The notes beneath the pieces were generated by a model. It was not told the DNA's origin and searched no databases. It was given only the letters and a program-made list of their open reading frames with translations. Shown in pieces: positions 39,952 to 53,146 of a DNA stretch of 64,000 bases; the first letter of the stretch is position 1, and each line of letters begins with the position of its first letter. The position numbers and the translations under genes were made by a program. The DNA lies in NCBI GenBank assembly GCA_013076295.1, contig RQOL01000492.1, forward strand, positions 1 to 64,000. The letters run 5' to 3'. This DNA comes from Sanderia malayensis (Eukaryota; Cnidaria; Scyphozoa; Semaeostomeae; Pelagiidae).

Positions 39952-42900
39952 CAAAAACAAGGCCTGAAGGCAAACAAATGGCCTGAAGACCAAACTTATC
40001 AATAGTATTATTATGATAATATATGCATGGCCCGCAGGCAAAAACAAGGCCTGCAGGCAAACAAATGGCCCGAAGACCAAACTTAACATTAGTATTGTTA
40101 TGATAATATATGCATGGCCCAAAGGCAAAAGCAAGGCCCAAAGGGAGACGAATGGCCCAAAGACCAAAATTACCCTTAGTATTATTATGATAATAGACGC
40201 GTGGCCCAAAAGCAACCAAATGGCCCAAAGACCAAAGTTCTCATCAACATTATTATAATAATATACGCATGGCACGAAGGCAAAAACAAGGCCTGCAGGC
40301 AAACAAATGGCCCGAAGACCAAACTTACCATTAGTATTGTTATGATAATATATGCATGGCCCAAAGGCAAAAGCAAGCCCCAAAGGGAGATGAATGGCCC
40401 AAAGACCAAACTTACCCTTAGTATTATTATGATAATAGACACGTGGCCCAAAGGCAACCAAATGGCACGAAGACCAAACTTCTCATGAGCATTATTATGA
40501 TAATATACGCATGGCACGAAGGCAAAAACAAGGCCCGAAGGCAAACAAATGGCCCGAAGACCAAACTTACCATTAGTATTGTTATGATAATATGTGCATG
40601 GCCCAAAGGCAAAAGCAAGGCCCAAAAGCAAACAAATGGCCCGAAGACCAAACTTACCATCAGTATTATTATGATAATATACACATGGCCCGAAGGCAAA
40701 CAAATGGCCTGAAGACCAAACCTATCAGTAGTATTATTATGATAATATACGCATGGCCCGAAGGCAAAGACAAGGCCTGCAGGCAAGCAAATGGCCCGAA
40801 GACCAAACTTACCATTAGTATTATTATGATAATATACGCATGGCCCGAAGGCAAACAAATGGCCTGAAGACCAAACCTATCAGTAGTATTATAATGATAA
40901 TATACGCATGGCCAGCAGGCAAAAACAAGGCCTGAAGGCAAACAAATGGCCTGAAGACCAAACTTATCAATAGTATTATTATGATAATATATGCATGGCC
41001 CGCAGGCAAAAACAAGGCCTGCAGGCAAACAAATGGCCCGAAGACCAAACTTACCATTAGTATTGTTCTGATAATATATGCATGGCCCAAAGGCAAAGGC
41101 AAGGCCCAAAAGGAGACGAATGGCCCAAAGACCAAAATTACCCTTAGTATTATTATGATAAAAGAGGCGTGGCCGAAAAGCAACCAAATGGCCCGAAGAC
41201 CAAACTTCTCATGAGCATTATTATGATAATATACGCATGGCACGAAGGCAAAAACAAGGCCCGAAGGCAAACAAATGGCCCGAAGACCAAACTTACCATT
41301 AGTATTGTTATGATAATATATGCATGGCCCAAAGGCAAAAGCAAGGCCCAAAGGGAGACGAATGCCCCAAAGACCAAACTTACCCTTAGTATTATTATGA
41401 TAATAGACACGTGGCCCAAAGGCAACCAAATGGCCCGAAGACCAAACTTCTCATGAGCATTATTATGATAATAAACGCATGGCCCGAAGGCAAAAACAAG
41501 GCCTGCAGGCAAACAAATGGCCCGAAGACCAAACTTACCATTAGTATTGTTATGATAATATGTGCATGGCCCAAAGGCAAAAGCAAGGCCCAAAGGCACA
41601 CAAATGGCCCAAAGACCAAACTTACCATTAGTATTGTTATGATAATATATGCATGGCCCAAAGGCAAAAGCAAGGCCCAAAGGGAGACGAATGCCCCAAA
41701 GACCAAACTTACCCTTTGTATTATTATGATAATAGACACGTGGCCCAAAGGCAACCAAATGGCCCGAAGACCAAACTTCTCATGAGCATTATTATGATAA
41801 TAAACGCATGGCCCGAAGGCAAAAACAAGGCCTGCAGGCAAACAAATGGCCCGAAGACCAAACTTACCATTAGTATTGTTATGATAATATGTGCATGGCC
41901 CAAAGGCAAAAGCAAGGCCCAAACGCAGACAAATGGCCCAAAGACCAAACTTACCATTAGTATTGTTATGATAATATATGCATGGCCCAAAGGCAAAAGC
42001 AAGGCCCAAAGGGAGACGAATGCCCCAAAGACCAAACTTAACCTTTGTATTATTATGATAATAGACACGTGGCCCAAAGGCAACCAAATGGCCCGAAGAC
42101 CAAACTTCTCATGAGCATTATTATGATAATAAACACATGGCCCGAAGGCAAAAACAAGGCCTGCAGGCAAACAAATGGCCCAACGATCAAACTTACCCTT
42201 AGTATTGTTATGATAATATATGCATGGCCCAAAGGCAATAGCAAGGCCCAAAGGGAGACGAATGGCCCAAAGACCAAACTTACCCTTAGTATTATTATGA
42301 TAATAGACGCGTGGCCCAAAAGCAACCAAATGGCCCAAAGACCAAACTTCTCATGAGCATTATTATGATAATATACGCATGGCACGAAGGCAAAAAAAGC
42401 CCGAAGGCAAACAAATGGCCCGAAGACCAAACTTACCATTAGTATTGTTATGATAATATATGCATGGCCCAAAGGCAAAAGCAAGGCCCAAAGGGAGACG
42501 AATGGCCCAAAGACCAAACTTATCAATAGTATTATTATGATAATATACGCATGGCCCGAAGGCAAACAAATGGCCTGAAGACCAAACCTATCAGTAGTAT
42601 TATTATGATAACATACGCATGGCCCGAAGGCAAAAACAAGGCCTGCAGGCAAGCAAATGGCCCGAAGACCAAACTTCTCATGAGCATTATTATGATAATA
42701 TATGCATGGCCCAAAGGCAAAACAAGGCCCAAAGGAAGACGAATGCCCCAAAGACAAAACTTACCCTTAGTATTATTATGATAATAGACACGTGGCCCAA
42801 AGGCAACCAAATGGCCCGAAGACCAAACTTCTCATGAGCATTATTATGATAATATACGCATGGCACGAAGGCAAAAACAAGGCCCGAAGGCAAACAAATG

Positions 42901-43104
42901 GCCCGAAGACCAAACTTACCATCAGTATTATTATGATGATATACGCATGGCCCGAAGGGAAACAAATGGCCTGAAGACCAAACCTATCAGTAGTATTATT
43001 ATGATAATACACGCATGGCCCGCAGGCAAAAAAAAGGCCTGCAGGCAAACAAATGGCCTGAAGACCAAACCTATCAGTAGTATTATTATGATAATATACG
43101 CATG
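39952..43104. repeat. Duplicated 3.15-kb block, left copy
   Basis: This block recurs at 54724-57877 with a constant offset of 14772 bp (14773 after one A is gained in the CAAAAAAAGCCC run). Shared rare variants include ATTATTATAATAATATACGC (40252 and 55024) and GGGAGATGAATGG (near 40385 and 55157). The left boundary near 39952 is marked by GCCTGCAGGC here against GCCCGAAGGC in the partner. Confidence 0.8.
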
Positions 43105-43431
43105 GCCCGAAGGCAAAAACAAGGCCTGCAGGCAAAAAATGGCCCGAAGACCAAACTTACCATTAGTATTGTTATGATAATATATGCATGGCCCAAAGGC
43201 AAAAGCAAGGCCCAAAGGGAGACGAATGCCCCAAAGACCAAACTTACCCTTTGTATTATTATGATAATAGACACGTGGCCCAAAGGCAACCAAATGGCCC
43301 GAAGACCAAACTTCTCATGAGCATTATTATGATAATACACGCATGGCCCGAAGGCAAAAACAAGGCCCGAAGGCAAACAAATGGCCCGAAGACCAAACTT
43401 AGCATTAGTTTTATTATGATAATATACGCAT

Positions 43432-43564
43432 GGCCTGAAGGCAACGGTATGGCCTGAAGGCAACGGCATGGCCCGAAGGCAACAGCATGGCACGAAGGCA
43501 AACGCAAGGCCCGAAGGCAATAACAAGGCCTGCAGGCAAACAAATGGCCCAACGATCAAACTTA
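43432..43564 (+). repeat. Expanded 19-bp module run, n=7
   Basis: Seven modules, 133 bp, of a second subtype: the fifth module is ggcccgaaggcaataacaa and the sixth ggcctgcaggcaaacaaat. It is shared with the runs at 60400 and 62185 but not with the GTGCAGG subtype. Confidence 0.9.
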
Positions 43565-43805
43565 CCCTTAGTATTGTTATGATAATATATGCATGGCCCA
43601 AAGGCAATAGCAAGGCCCAAAGGGAGACGAATGGCCCAAAGACCAAACTTACCCTTAGTATTATTATGATAATAGACGCATGGCCCACAAGCAACCAAAT
43701 GGCCCAAAAACCAAACTTCTCATGAGCATTATTTTGATAATATACGCATGGCACGAAGGCAAAAAAAGGCCCGAAGGCAAACAAATGGCCCGAAGACAAA
43801 ACTTA

Positions 43806-44153
43806 CCATTAGTATTGTTATGATAATATATGCATGGCCCAAAGGCAAAAGCAAGGCCCAAAGGGAGACGAATGGCCCAAAGACCAAACTTATCAATAGT
43901 ATTATTATGATAATATATGCATGGCCCGCAGGCAAAAACAAGGCCTGCAGGCAAACAAATGGCCCGAAGACCAAACTTACCATTAGTATTGTTATGATAA
44001 TATATGCATGGCCCAAAGGCAAAAGCAAGGCCCAAAGGGAGACGAATGGCCCAAAGACCAAACTTATCAATAGTATTATTATGATAATATATGCATGGCC
44101 CGCAGGCAAAAACAAGGCCTGCAGGCAAACAAATGGCCCGAAGACCAAACTTA
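43806..44153. repeat. 174-bp dimer duplicated in tandem
   Basis: Two 174-bp units (43806-43979, 43980-44153), each made of an 87-bp CCATTAGTATTGTT monomer and an 87-bp TCAATAGTATTATT monomer with GCCTGCAGGC. A third CCATTAG core starts at 44154 but then diverges. The unit keeps frame and register. Confidence 0.82.
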
Positions 44154-45565
44154 CCATTAGTATTGTTATGATAATATGTGCATGGCCCAAAGCCAAAAGC
44201 AAGGCCCAAAGGCACAAAAATGGCCCAAAGACCAAACTTACCATCATTATTTTTATGATAGTATACGCATGGCCCGAAGGCAAACAAATGGCCTGAAGAC
44301 CAAACCTATCAGTAGTATTATTATGATAATATACGCATGGCCTGAAGGCAAAAACAAGGCCTGCAGGCAAGCAAATGCCCGAAGACCAAACTTACCATTA
44401 GTATTATTATGATAATATACGCATGGCCTGAAGGCAAACAAATGGCCTGAAGACCAAACTTATCAATAGTATTATTATGATAATATATGCATGGCCCGCA
44501 GGCAAAAACAAGGCCTGCAGGCAAACAAATGGCCCGAATACCAAACTTACCATTAGTATTGTTATGATAATATATGCATGGCCCAAAGGCAAAAGCAAGG
44601 CCCAAAGGGAGACGAATGGCCCAAAGACCAAAATTACCCTTAGTATTATTATGATAACAGACGCGTGGCCCAAAAGCAACCAAATGGCCCAAAGACCAAA
44701 GTTCCCATCAGCATTATTATGATAATATACGCATGGCACAAAGGCAAAAACAAGGCCTGCAGGCAAACAAATGGCCCGAAGACCAAACTTACCATCAGTA
44801 TTGCTATGATAATATATGCATGGCCCAAAGGCAAAAGCAAGGCCCAAAGGCACACAAATGGCCCAAAGACCAAACTTACCATCATTATTTTTATGATAAT
44901 ATACGCATGGCCCGAAGGCAAACAAATGGCCTGAAGACCAAACCTATCAGTAGTATTATTATGATAACATACGCATGGCCCGAAGGCAAAAACAAGGCCT
45001 GCAGGCAAGCAAATGGCCCGAAGACCAAACTTTTCATGAGCATTATTATGATAATATATGCATGGCACGAAGGCAAAAACAAGGCCGGAAGGCAAACAAA
45101 TGGCCCGAAGACCAAACTTACCATTAGTATTGTTATGATAATATGTGCATGGCCCAAAGGCAAAAGCAAGGCCCAAAGGCACACAAATGGCCCAAAGACC
45201 AAGCTTACCATCATTATTATTATGATAATATACGCATGGCCCGAAGGCAAAAACAAGGCCTGCAGGCAAACAAATGGCCCGAAGACCAAACTTACCATTA
45301 GTATTGTTATGATAATATATGCATGGCCCAAAGGCAAAAGCAAGGCCCAAAGGGAGACGAATGGCCCAAAGACCAAACTTACCCTTAGTATTATTATGAT
45401 AATAGACGCATGGCCCACAAGCAACCAAATGGCCCAAAAACCAAACTTCTCATGAGCATTATTTTGATAATATACGCATGGCACGAAGGCAAAAAAAGGC
45501 CAGAAGGCAAACAAATGGCCCGAAGACAAAACTTACCATTAGTATTGTTATGATAATATATGCAT
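44110..45565. repeat. Duplicated 1.46-kb block, left copy
   Basis: Recurs at 46949-48404 with a constant offset of 2839 bp. Shared rare variants are GGCCCAAAGCCAAAAGC (44186 and 47025), CCAAGCTTACCATC (45199 and 48038) and AAAAAAAGGCCAGAAGG. LINE copy 9 lies between the two copies. Boundaries were read by eye. Confidence 0.78.
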
Positions 45566-46088
45566 GGCCCAAAGGCAATAGCAAGGCCCAAAGGGAGACG
45601 AATGGCCCAAAGACCAAACTTACCCTTAGTATTGTTATGATAATAGACGCATGGCCCACAAGCAACCAAATGGCCCAAAAACCAAACTTCTCATGAGCAT
45701 TATTTTGATAATATACGCATGGCACGAAGGCAAAAAAAGGCCCGAAGGCAAACAAATGGCCCGAAGACAAAACTTACCATTAGTATTGTTATGATAATAT
45801 ATGCATGGCCCAAATGCAAAAGCAAGGCCCAAAGGGAGACGAATGGCCCAAAGACCAAACTTATCAATAGTATTATTATGATAATATATGCATGGCCCGC
45901 AGGCAAAAACAAGGCCTGCAGGCAAACAAATGGCCCGAAGACCAAACTTACCATTAGTATTGTTATGATAATATATGCATGGCCCAAAGGCAAAAGCAAG
46001 GCCCAAAGGGAGACGAATGGCCCAAAGACCAAAATTACCCTTAGTATTATTATGATAATAGACGCGTGGCCCAAAAGCAACCAAATGG

Positions 46089-46603
46089 CTTGCAGAAAGT
46101 ACCATTCGCCGCTGCAGTATTTGTAACTGGAAATTACATAAACAATACAAAAGCCATTTTGAAATTGGGATGGCTGCCTTTAAAGGAAAGAAGGGAACTG
46201 AACCTTCTGAAAATGACATTCAAAGCGATGAACTATGAGTTCTGGCCATCATATTTGACACTCGAAGAAAAAAAGTTTACCAGAGAGCTTCGATCAAGCA
46301 GTGCAAGATCACTCGTGATCCCAAGGGAAACTGGAACTTTTCAGGATATTGCAGGAAAGCTGTTTAATTCTTGGCCAGAAAACATAAGGAACTGCCGTAT
46401 TTACAGTAATTTTTTAACATTATCTAAAGCATTTTTAAAGAATAAAATTGTAACATAGGTTTTTAATTAGACGCAATGTAATAAGTTATTCATATTATGG
46501 ACGACATAAATTTATTCAGGACAATCTATATTCTTTTAATAAAGACATTATTTTATGTAGTACTTAACAGAGAATAGCCATGTTATGTGGATCTGTTAAT
46601 ATC

Positions 46604-46639
<36 letters not shown>

Positions 46640-46640
46640 C
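46089..46640 (+). mobile_element. 5'-truncated LINE 3' end, copy 9 (longest ATT tail)
   Basis: Same insertion. RT tail open from 46090 to 46458. Private or shared changes: GTACCATTCGCC and GCCTTTAAAGG (Ile to Leu), both shared with copy 12, and GCAGTATTTG (Ala to Val), private. AATAAA at 46538-46543. The tail spans 46605-46639, about 11.7 ATT units, two more than the usual nine, a simple slippage gain. Confidence 0.88.
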
Positions 46641-48686
46641 AAATGGCCCAAAGACCAAAGTTCCCATCAGCATTATTATGATAATATACTCATGGCACAA
46701 AGGCAAAAACAAGGCCTGCAGGCAAACAAATGGCCCGAAGACCACACTTACCATTAGTATTGCTATGATAATATATGCATTGCCCAAAGGCAAAAGCAAG
46801 GCCCAAAGGCACACAAATGGCCCAAAGACCAAACTTACCATCATTATTTTTATGATAATATACGCATGGCCCGAAGGGAAACAAATGGCCTGAAGACCAA
46901 ACCTATCAGTAGTATTATTATGATAATACACGCATGGCCCGAAGGCAAAAACAAGGCCTGCAGGCAAACAAATGGCCCGAAGACCAAACTTACCATTAGT
47001 ATTGTTATGATAATATGTGCATGGCCCAAAGCCAAAAGCAAGGCCCAAAGGCACAAAAATGGCCCAAAGACCAAACTTACCATCATTATTTTTATGATAA
47101 TATACGCATGGCCCGAAGGCAAACAAATGGCCTGAAGACCAAACCTATCAGTAGTATTATTATGATAATATACGCATGGCCTGAAGGCAAAAACAAGGCC
47201 TGCAGGCAAGCAAATGCCCGAAGACCAAACTTACCATTAGTATTATTATGATAATATACGCATGGCCTGAAGGCAAACAAATGGCCTGAAGACCAAACTT
47301 ATCAATAGTATTATTATGATAATATATGCATGGCCCGCAGGCAAAAACAAGGCCTGCAGGCAAACAAATGGCCCGAATACCAAACTTACCATTAGTATTG
47401 TTATGATAATATATGCATGGCCCAAAGGCAAAAGCAAGGCCCAAAGGGAGACGAATGGCCCAAAGACCAAAATTACCCTTAGTATTATTATGATAACAGA
47501 CGCGTGGCCCAAAAGCAACCAAATGGCCCAAAGACCAAAGTTCCCATCAGCATTATTATGATAATATACGCATGGCACAAAGGCAAAAACAAGGCCTGCA
47601 GGCAAACAAATGGCCCGAAGACCAAACTTACCATCAGTATTGCTATGATAATATATGCATGGCCCAAAGGCAAAAGCAAGGCCCAAAGGCACACAAATGG
47701 CCCAAAGACCAAACTTACCATCATTATTTTTATGATAATATACGCATGGCCCGAAGGCAAACAAATGGCCTGAAGACCAAACCTATCAGTAGTATTATTA
47801 TGATAACATACGCATGGCCCGAAGGCAAAAACAAGGCCTGCAGGCAAGCAAATGGCCCGAAGACCAAACTTTTCATGAGCATTATTATGATAATATATGC
47901 ATGGCACGAAGGCAAAAACAAGGCCGGAAGGCAAACAAATGGCCCGAAGACCAAACTTACCATTAGTATTGTTATGATAATATGTGCATGGCCCAAAGGC
48001 AAAAGCAAGGCCCAAAGGCACACAAATGGCCCAAAGACCAAGCTTACCATCATTATTATTATGATAATATACGCATGGCCCGAAGGCAAAAACAAGGCCT
48101 GCAGGCAAACAAATGGCCCGAAGACCAAACTTACCATTAGTATTGTTATGATAATATATGCATGGCCCAAAGGCAAAAGCAAGGCCCAAAGGGAGACGAA
48201 TGGCCCAAAGACCAAACTTACCCTTAGTATTATTATGATAATAGACGCATGGCCCACAAGCAACCAAATGGCCCAAAAACCAAACTTCTCATGAGCATTA
48301 TTTTGATAATATACGCATGGCACGAAGGCAAAAAAAGGCCAGAAGGCAAACAAATGGCCCGAAGACAAAACTTACCATTAGTATTGTTATGATAATATAT
48401 GCATGGCCCAAAGGCAAAAGCAAGGCCCAAAGGGAGACGAATGGCCCAAAGACCAAACTTATCAATAGTATTATTATGATAATATATGCATGGCCCGCAG
48501 GCAAAAACAAGGCCTGCAGGCAAACAAATGGCCCGAAGACCAAACTTACCATTAGTATTGTTATGATAATATATGCATGGCCCAAAGGCAAAAGCAAGGC
48601 CCAAAGGGAGACGAATGGCCCAAAGACCAAAATTACCCTTAGTATTATTATGATAATAGACGCGTGGCCCAAAAGCAACCAAATGG
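46641..48686. repeat. Satellite array, segment 11
   Basis: About 2.05 kb. From 46949 it is the right copy of the 2839-bp-offset block. From about 47485 it is also the left part of the 4460-bp-offset block, so the same monomers took part in two nested duplications. No expanded module run and no gene. Confidence 0.93.
46949..48404. repeat. Duplicated 1.46-kb block, right copy
   Basis: Partner of 44110-45565. The match ends where this copy reads GGCAAAAGCAAGG and the left copy reads GGCAATAGCAAGG (about 48404 and 45565). Confidence 0.78.
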
Positions 48687-50265
48687 CTTGCAGAAAGTAC
48701 AATTCGCCGCTGCAGCTTTTGTAACTGGAAATTACATAAACAATACAAAAGCCATTTTGAAATTGGGATGGATGCCTATAAAGGAAAGAAGGGAACTGAA
48801 CCTTCTGAAAATGACATTCAAAGCGATGAACTATGAGTTCTGGCCATCATATTTGACACTCGAAGAAAAAAAGTTTACCAGAGAGCTTCGATCAAGCAGT
48901 GCAAGATCACTCGTGATCCCAGGGGAAACTGGAACTTTTCAGGATATTGCAGGAAAGCTGTTTAATTCTTGGCCAGAGAACATAAGGAACTGCCGTATTT
49001 ACAGTAATTTTTTAACATTATCTAAAGCATTTTTAAAGAATAAAATTGTAACATAGGTTTTTAATTAGACGCAATGTAATAAGTTATTCATATTATGGAT
49101 GACATAAATTTATTCAGGACAATCTATATTCTTTTAATAAAGACATTATTTTATGTAGTACTTAACAGAGAATAGCCATGTTATGTGGATCTGTTAATAT
49201 CCATTATTATTATTATTATTATTATTATTATCAAATGGCCCAAAGACCAAAGTTCCCATCAGCATTATTATGATAATATACTCATGGCACAAAGGCAAAA
49301 ACAAGGCCTGCAGGCAAACAAATGGCCCGAAGACCACACTTACCATTAGTATTGCTATGATAATATATGCATTGCCCAAAGGCAAAAGCAAGGCCCAAAG
49401 GCACACAAATGGCCCAAAGACCAAACTTACCATCATTATTTTTATGATAATATACGCATGGCCCGAAGGGAAACAAATGGCCTGAAGACCAAACCTATCA
49501 GTAGTATTATTATGATAATACACGCATAGCCCGAAGGCAAAAACAAGGCCTGCAGGCAAACAAATGGCCCGAAGACCAAACTTACCATTAGTATTGTTAT
49601 GATAATATGTGCATGGCCCAAAGCCAAAAGCAAGGCCCAAAGGCACAAAAATGGCCCAAAGACCAAACTTACCATTAGTATTATTATGATAATATACGCA
49701 TGGCCCGAAGGCAAACAAATGGCCTGAAGACCAAACTTATCAATAGTATTATTATGATAATATATGCATGGCCCGCAGGCAAAAACAAGGCCTGCAGGCA
49801 AACAAATGGCCCGAATACCAAACTTACCATTAGTATTGTTATGATAATATATGCATGGCCCAAAGGCAAAAGCAAGGCCCAAAGGGAGACGAATGGCCCA
49901 AAGACCAAAATTACCCTTAGTATTATTATGATAACAGACGCGTGGCCCAAAAGCAACCAAATGGCCCAAAGACCAAAGTTCCCATCAGCATTATTATGAT
50001 AATATACGCATGGCACAAAGGCAAAAACAAGGCCTGCAGGCAAACAAATGGCCCGAAGACCAAACTTACCATCAGTATTGCTATGATAAAATATGCATGG
50101 CCCAAAGGCAAAAGCAAGGCCCAAAGGCACACAAATGGCCCAAAGACCAAACTTACCATCATTATTTTTATGATAATATACGCATGGCCCGAAGGCAAAC
50201 AAATGGCCTGAAGACCAAACCTATCAGTAGTATTATTATGATAACATACGCATGGCCCGAAGGCA
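47485..50265. repeat. Duplicated 2.78-kb block including a LINE, left copy
   Basis: Recurs at 51945-54725 with a constant offset of 4460 bp. It contains LINE copy 10, whose partner is LINE copy 11. The two blocks look almost identical, with scattered single-base differences such as ATAAAATATGC against ATAATATATGC. Confidence 0.82.
48687..49232 (+). mobile_element. 5'-truncated LINE 3' end, copy 10
   Basis: RT tail open from 48688 to the native stop at 49056. It carries Leu to Met (GGATGGATGCC), Arg to Gly (CCCAGGGGAAAC), GCCAGAGAAC and TATGGATGACAT, all shared with copy 11 only. AATAAA at 49136-49141, (ATT)9-type tail. Confidence 0.88.
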
Positions 50266-53146
50266 AAAACAAGGCCTGCAGGCAAGCAAATGGCCCGAAG
50301 ACCAAACTTTTCATGAGCATTATTATGATAATATATGCATGGCACGAAGGCAAAAACAAGGCCGGAAGGCAAACAAATGGCCCGAAGACCAAACTTACCA
50401 TTAGTATTGTTATGATAATATGTGCATGGCCCAAAGGCAAAAGCAAGGCCCAAAGGCACACAAATGGCCCAAAGACCAAGCTTACCATCATTATTATTAT
50501 GATAATATACGCATGGCCCGAAGGCAAACAAATGGCCTGAAGACCAAACCTATCAGTAGTATTATTATGATAATATACGCATGGCCTGACAGCAAAAACA
50601 AGGCCTGCAGGCAAGCAAATGGCCCGAAAACCAAACTTACCATTAGTATTATTATGATAATATACGCATGGCCCGAAGGCAAACAAATGGCCTGAAGACC
50701 AAACCTATCAGTAGTATTATAATGATAATATACGCATGGCCCGCAGGCAAAAACAAGGCCTGAAGGCAAACAAATGGCCTGAAGACCAAACTTATCAATA
50801 GTATTATTATGATAATATATGCATGGCCCGCAGGCAAAAACAAGGCCTGCAGGCAAACAAATGGCCCGAAGACCAAACTTAACATTAGTATTGTTATGAT
50901 AATATATGCATGGCCCAAAGGCAAAAGCAAGGCCCAAAGGGAGACGAATGGCCCAAAGACCAAAATTACCCTTAGTATTATTATGATAATAGACGCATGG
51001 CCCAAAAGCAACCAAATGGCCCAAAGACCAAAGTTCTCATCAACATTATTATGATAATATACGCATGGCACGAAGGCAAAAACAAGGCCTGCAGGCAAAC
51101 AAATGGCCCGAAGACCAAACTTACCATTAGTATTGTTATGATAATATATGCATGGCCCAAAGGCAAAAGCAAGCCCCAAAGGGAGAAGAATGGCCCAAAG
51201 ACCAAACTTACCCTTAGTATTACTATGATAATATACACATGGCCCGAAGGCCAACAAATGGCCTGAAGACCAAACTATCAGTAGTATTATTATGATAATA
51301 TACGCATGGCCCGAAGGCAAAGACAAGGCCTGCAGGCAAGCAAATGGCCCGAAGACCAAACTTACCATTAGTATTATTATGATAATATACGCATGGCCCG
51401 AAGGCAAACAAATGGCCTGAAGACCAAACCTATCAGTAGTATTATAATGATAATATACGCATGGCCCGCAGGCAAAAACAAGGCCTGAAGGCAAACAAAT
51501 GGCCTGAAGACCAAACTTATCAATAGTATTATTATGATAATATATGCATGGCCCGCAGGCAAAAACAAGGCCTGCAGGCAAACAAATGGCCCGAAGACCA
51601 AACTTACCATTAGTATTGTTCTGATAATACATGCATGGCCCAACGGCAAAGGCAAGGCCCAAAAGGAGACGAATGGCCCAAAGACCAAAATTACCCTTAG
51701 TATTATTATGATAAAAGAGGCGTGGCCCAAAAGCAACCAAATGGCCCGAAGACCAAACTTCTCATGAGCATTATTATGATAATATATGCAAGGCACGAAG
51801 GCAAAAACAAGGCCCAAAGGCAAACAAATGGCCCGAAGACCAAACTTACCATTAGTATTGTTATGATAATATATGCATGGCCCAAAGGCAAAAGCAAGGC
51901 CCAAAGGGAGACGAATGCCCCAAAGACCAAACTTACCCTTAGTATTATTATGATAACAGACGCGTGGCCCAAAAGCAACCAAATGGCCCAAAGACCAAAG
52001 TTCCCATCAGCATTATTATGATAATATACGCATGGCACAAAGGCAAAAACAAGGCCTGCAGGCAAACAAATGGCCCGAAGACCAAACTTACCATCAGTAT
52101 TGCTATGATAATATATGCATGGCCCAAAGGCAAAAGCAAGGCCCAAAGGCACACAAATGGCCCAAAGACCAAACTTACCATCATTATTTTTATGATAATA
52201 TACGCATGGCCCGAAGGCAAACAAATGGCCTGAAGACCAAACCTATCAGTAGTATTATTATGATAACATACGCATGGCCCGAAGGCAAAAACAAGGCCTG
52301 CAGGCAAGCAAATGGCCCGAAGACCAAACTTTTCATGAGCATTATTATGATAATATATGCATGGCACGAAGGCAAAAACAAGGCCGGAAGGCAAACAAAT
52401 GGCCCGAAGACCAAACTTACCATTAGTATTGTTATGATAATATGTGCATGGCCCAAAGGCAAAAGCAAGGCCCAAAGGCACACAAATGGCCCAAAGACCA
52501 AGCTTACCATCATTATTATTATGATAAGATACGCATGGCCCGAAGGCAAAAACAAGGCCTGCAGGCAAACAAATGGCCCGAAGACCAAACTTACCAATAG
52601 TATTGTTATGATAATATATGCATGGCCCAAAGGCAAAAGCAAGGCCCAAAGGGAGACGAATGGCCCAAAGACCAAACTTACCCTTAGTATTATTATGATA
52701 ATAGACGCATGGCCCACAAGCAACCAAATGGCCCAAAAACCAAACTTCTCATGAGCATTATTTTGACAATATACGCATGGCACGAAGGCAAAAAAAGGCC
52801 CGAAGGCAAACAAATGGCCCGAAGACAAAACTTACCATTAGTATTGTTATGATAATATATGCATGGCCCAAAGGCAAAAGCAAGGCCCAAAGGGAGACGA
52901 ATGGCCCAAAGACCAAACTTATCAATAGTATTATTATGATAATATATGCATGGCCCGCAGGCAAAAACAAGGCCTGCAGGCAAACAAATGGCCCGAAGAC
53001 CAAACTTACCATTAGTATTGTTATGATAATATATGCATGGCCCAAAGGCAAAAGCAAGGCCCAAAGGGAGACGAATGGCCCAAAGACCAAAATTACCCTT
53101 AGTATTATTATGATAATAGACGCGTGGCCCAAAAGCAACCAAATGG
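49233..53146. repeat. Satellite array, segment 12
   Basis: About 3.9 kb. The left third belongs to the 4460-bp-offset block. The middle (50.6-51.9 kb) is related to 40.7-41.4 kb (cores with GTTCTGATAAT and ATAAAAGAGGCGTGG, offset about 10.55 kb). The right part from 51945 is the second copy of the 4460 block. A merged monomer at about 51275 has lost part of a core (CCAAACTATCAG). Confidence 0.93.

Larger units (their letters stand above)
39338..46088. repeat. Satellite array, segment 10
   Basis: About 6.75 kb. It contains source or sister copies of several duplicated blocks: 39952-43104 (recurs at offset 14772), 44110-45565 (recurs at offset 2839), and the n=7 run at 43432. Two adjacent cores with ATTATTTTGATAATATAC follow the ACGCATGGCCCACAAGC junction near 45410 and 45650. 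Confidence 0.94.

Noticed and set aside
44733..45455. 240-codon plus-strand open frame rich in Lys/Gln/Pro (same at 47572-48294 and 52032-52754)
   Set aside because: Pure satellite translation; the three equal lengths reflect block duplication of the DNA, not conserved coding.
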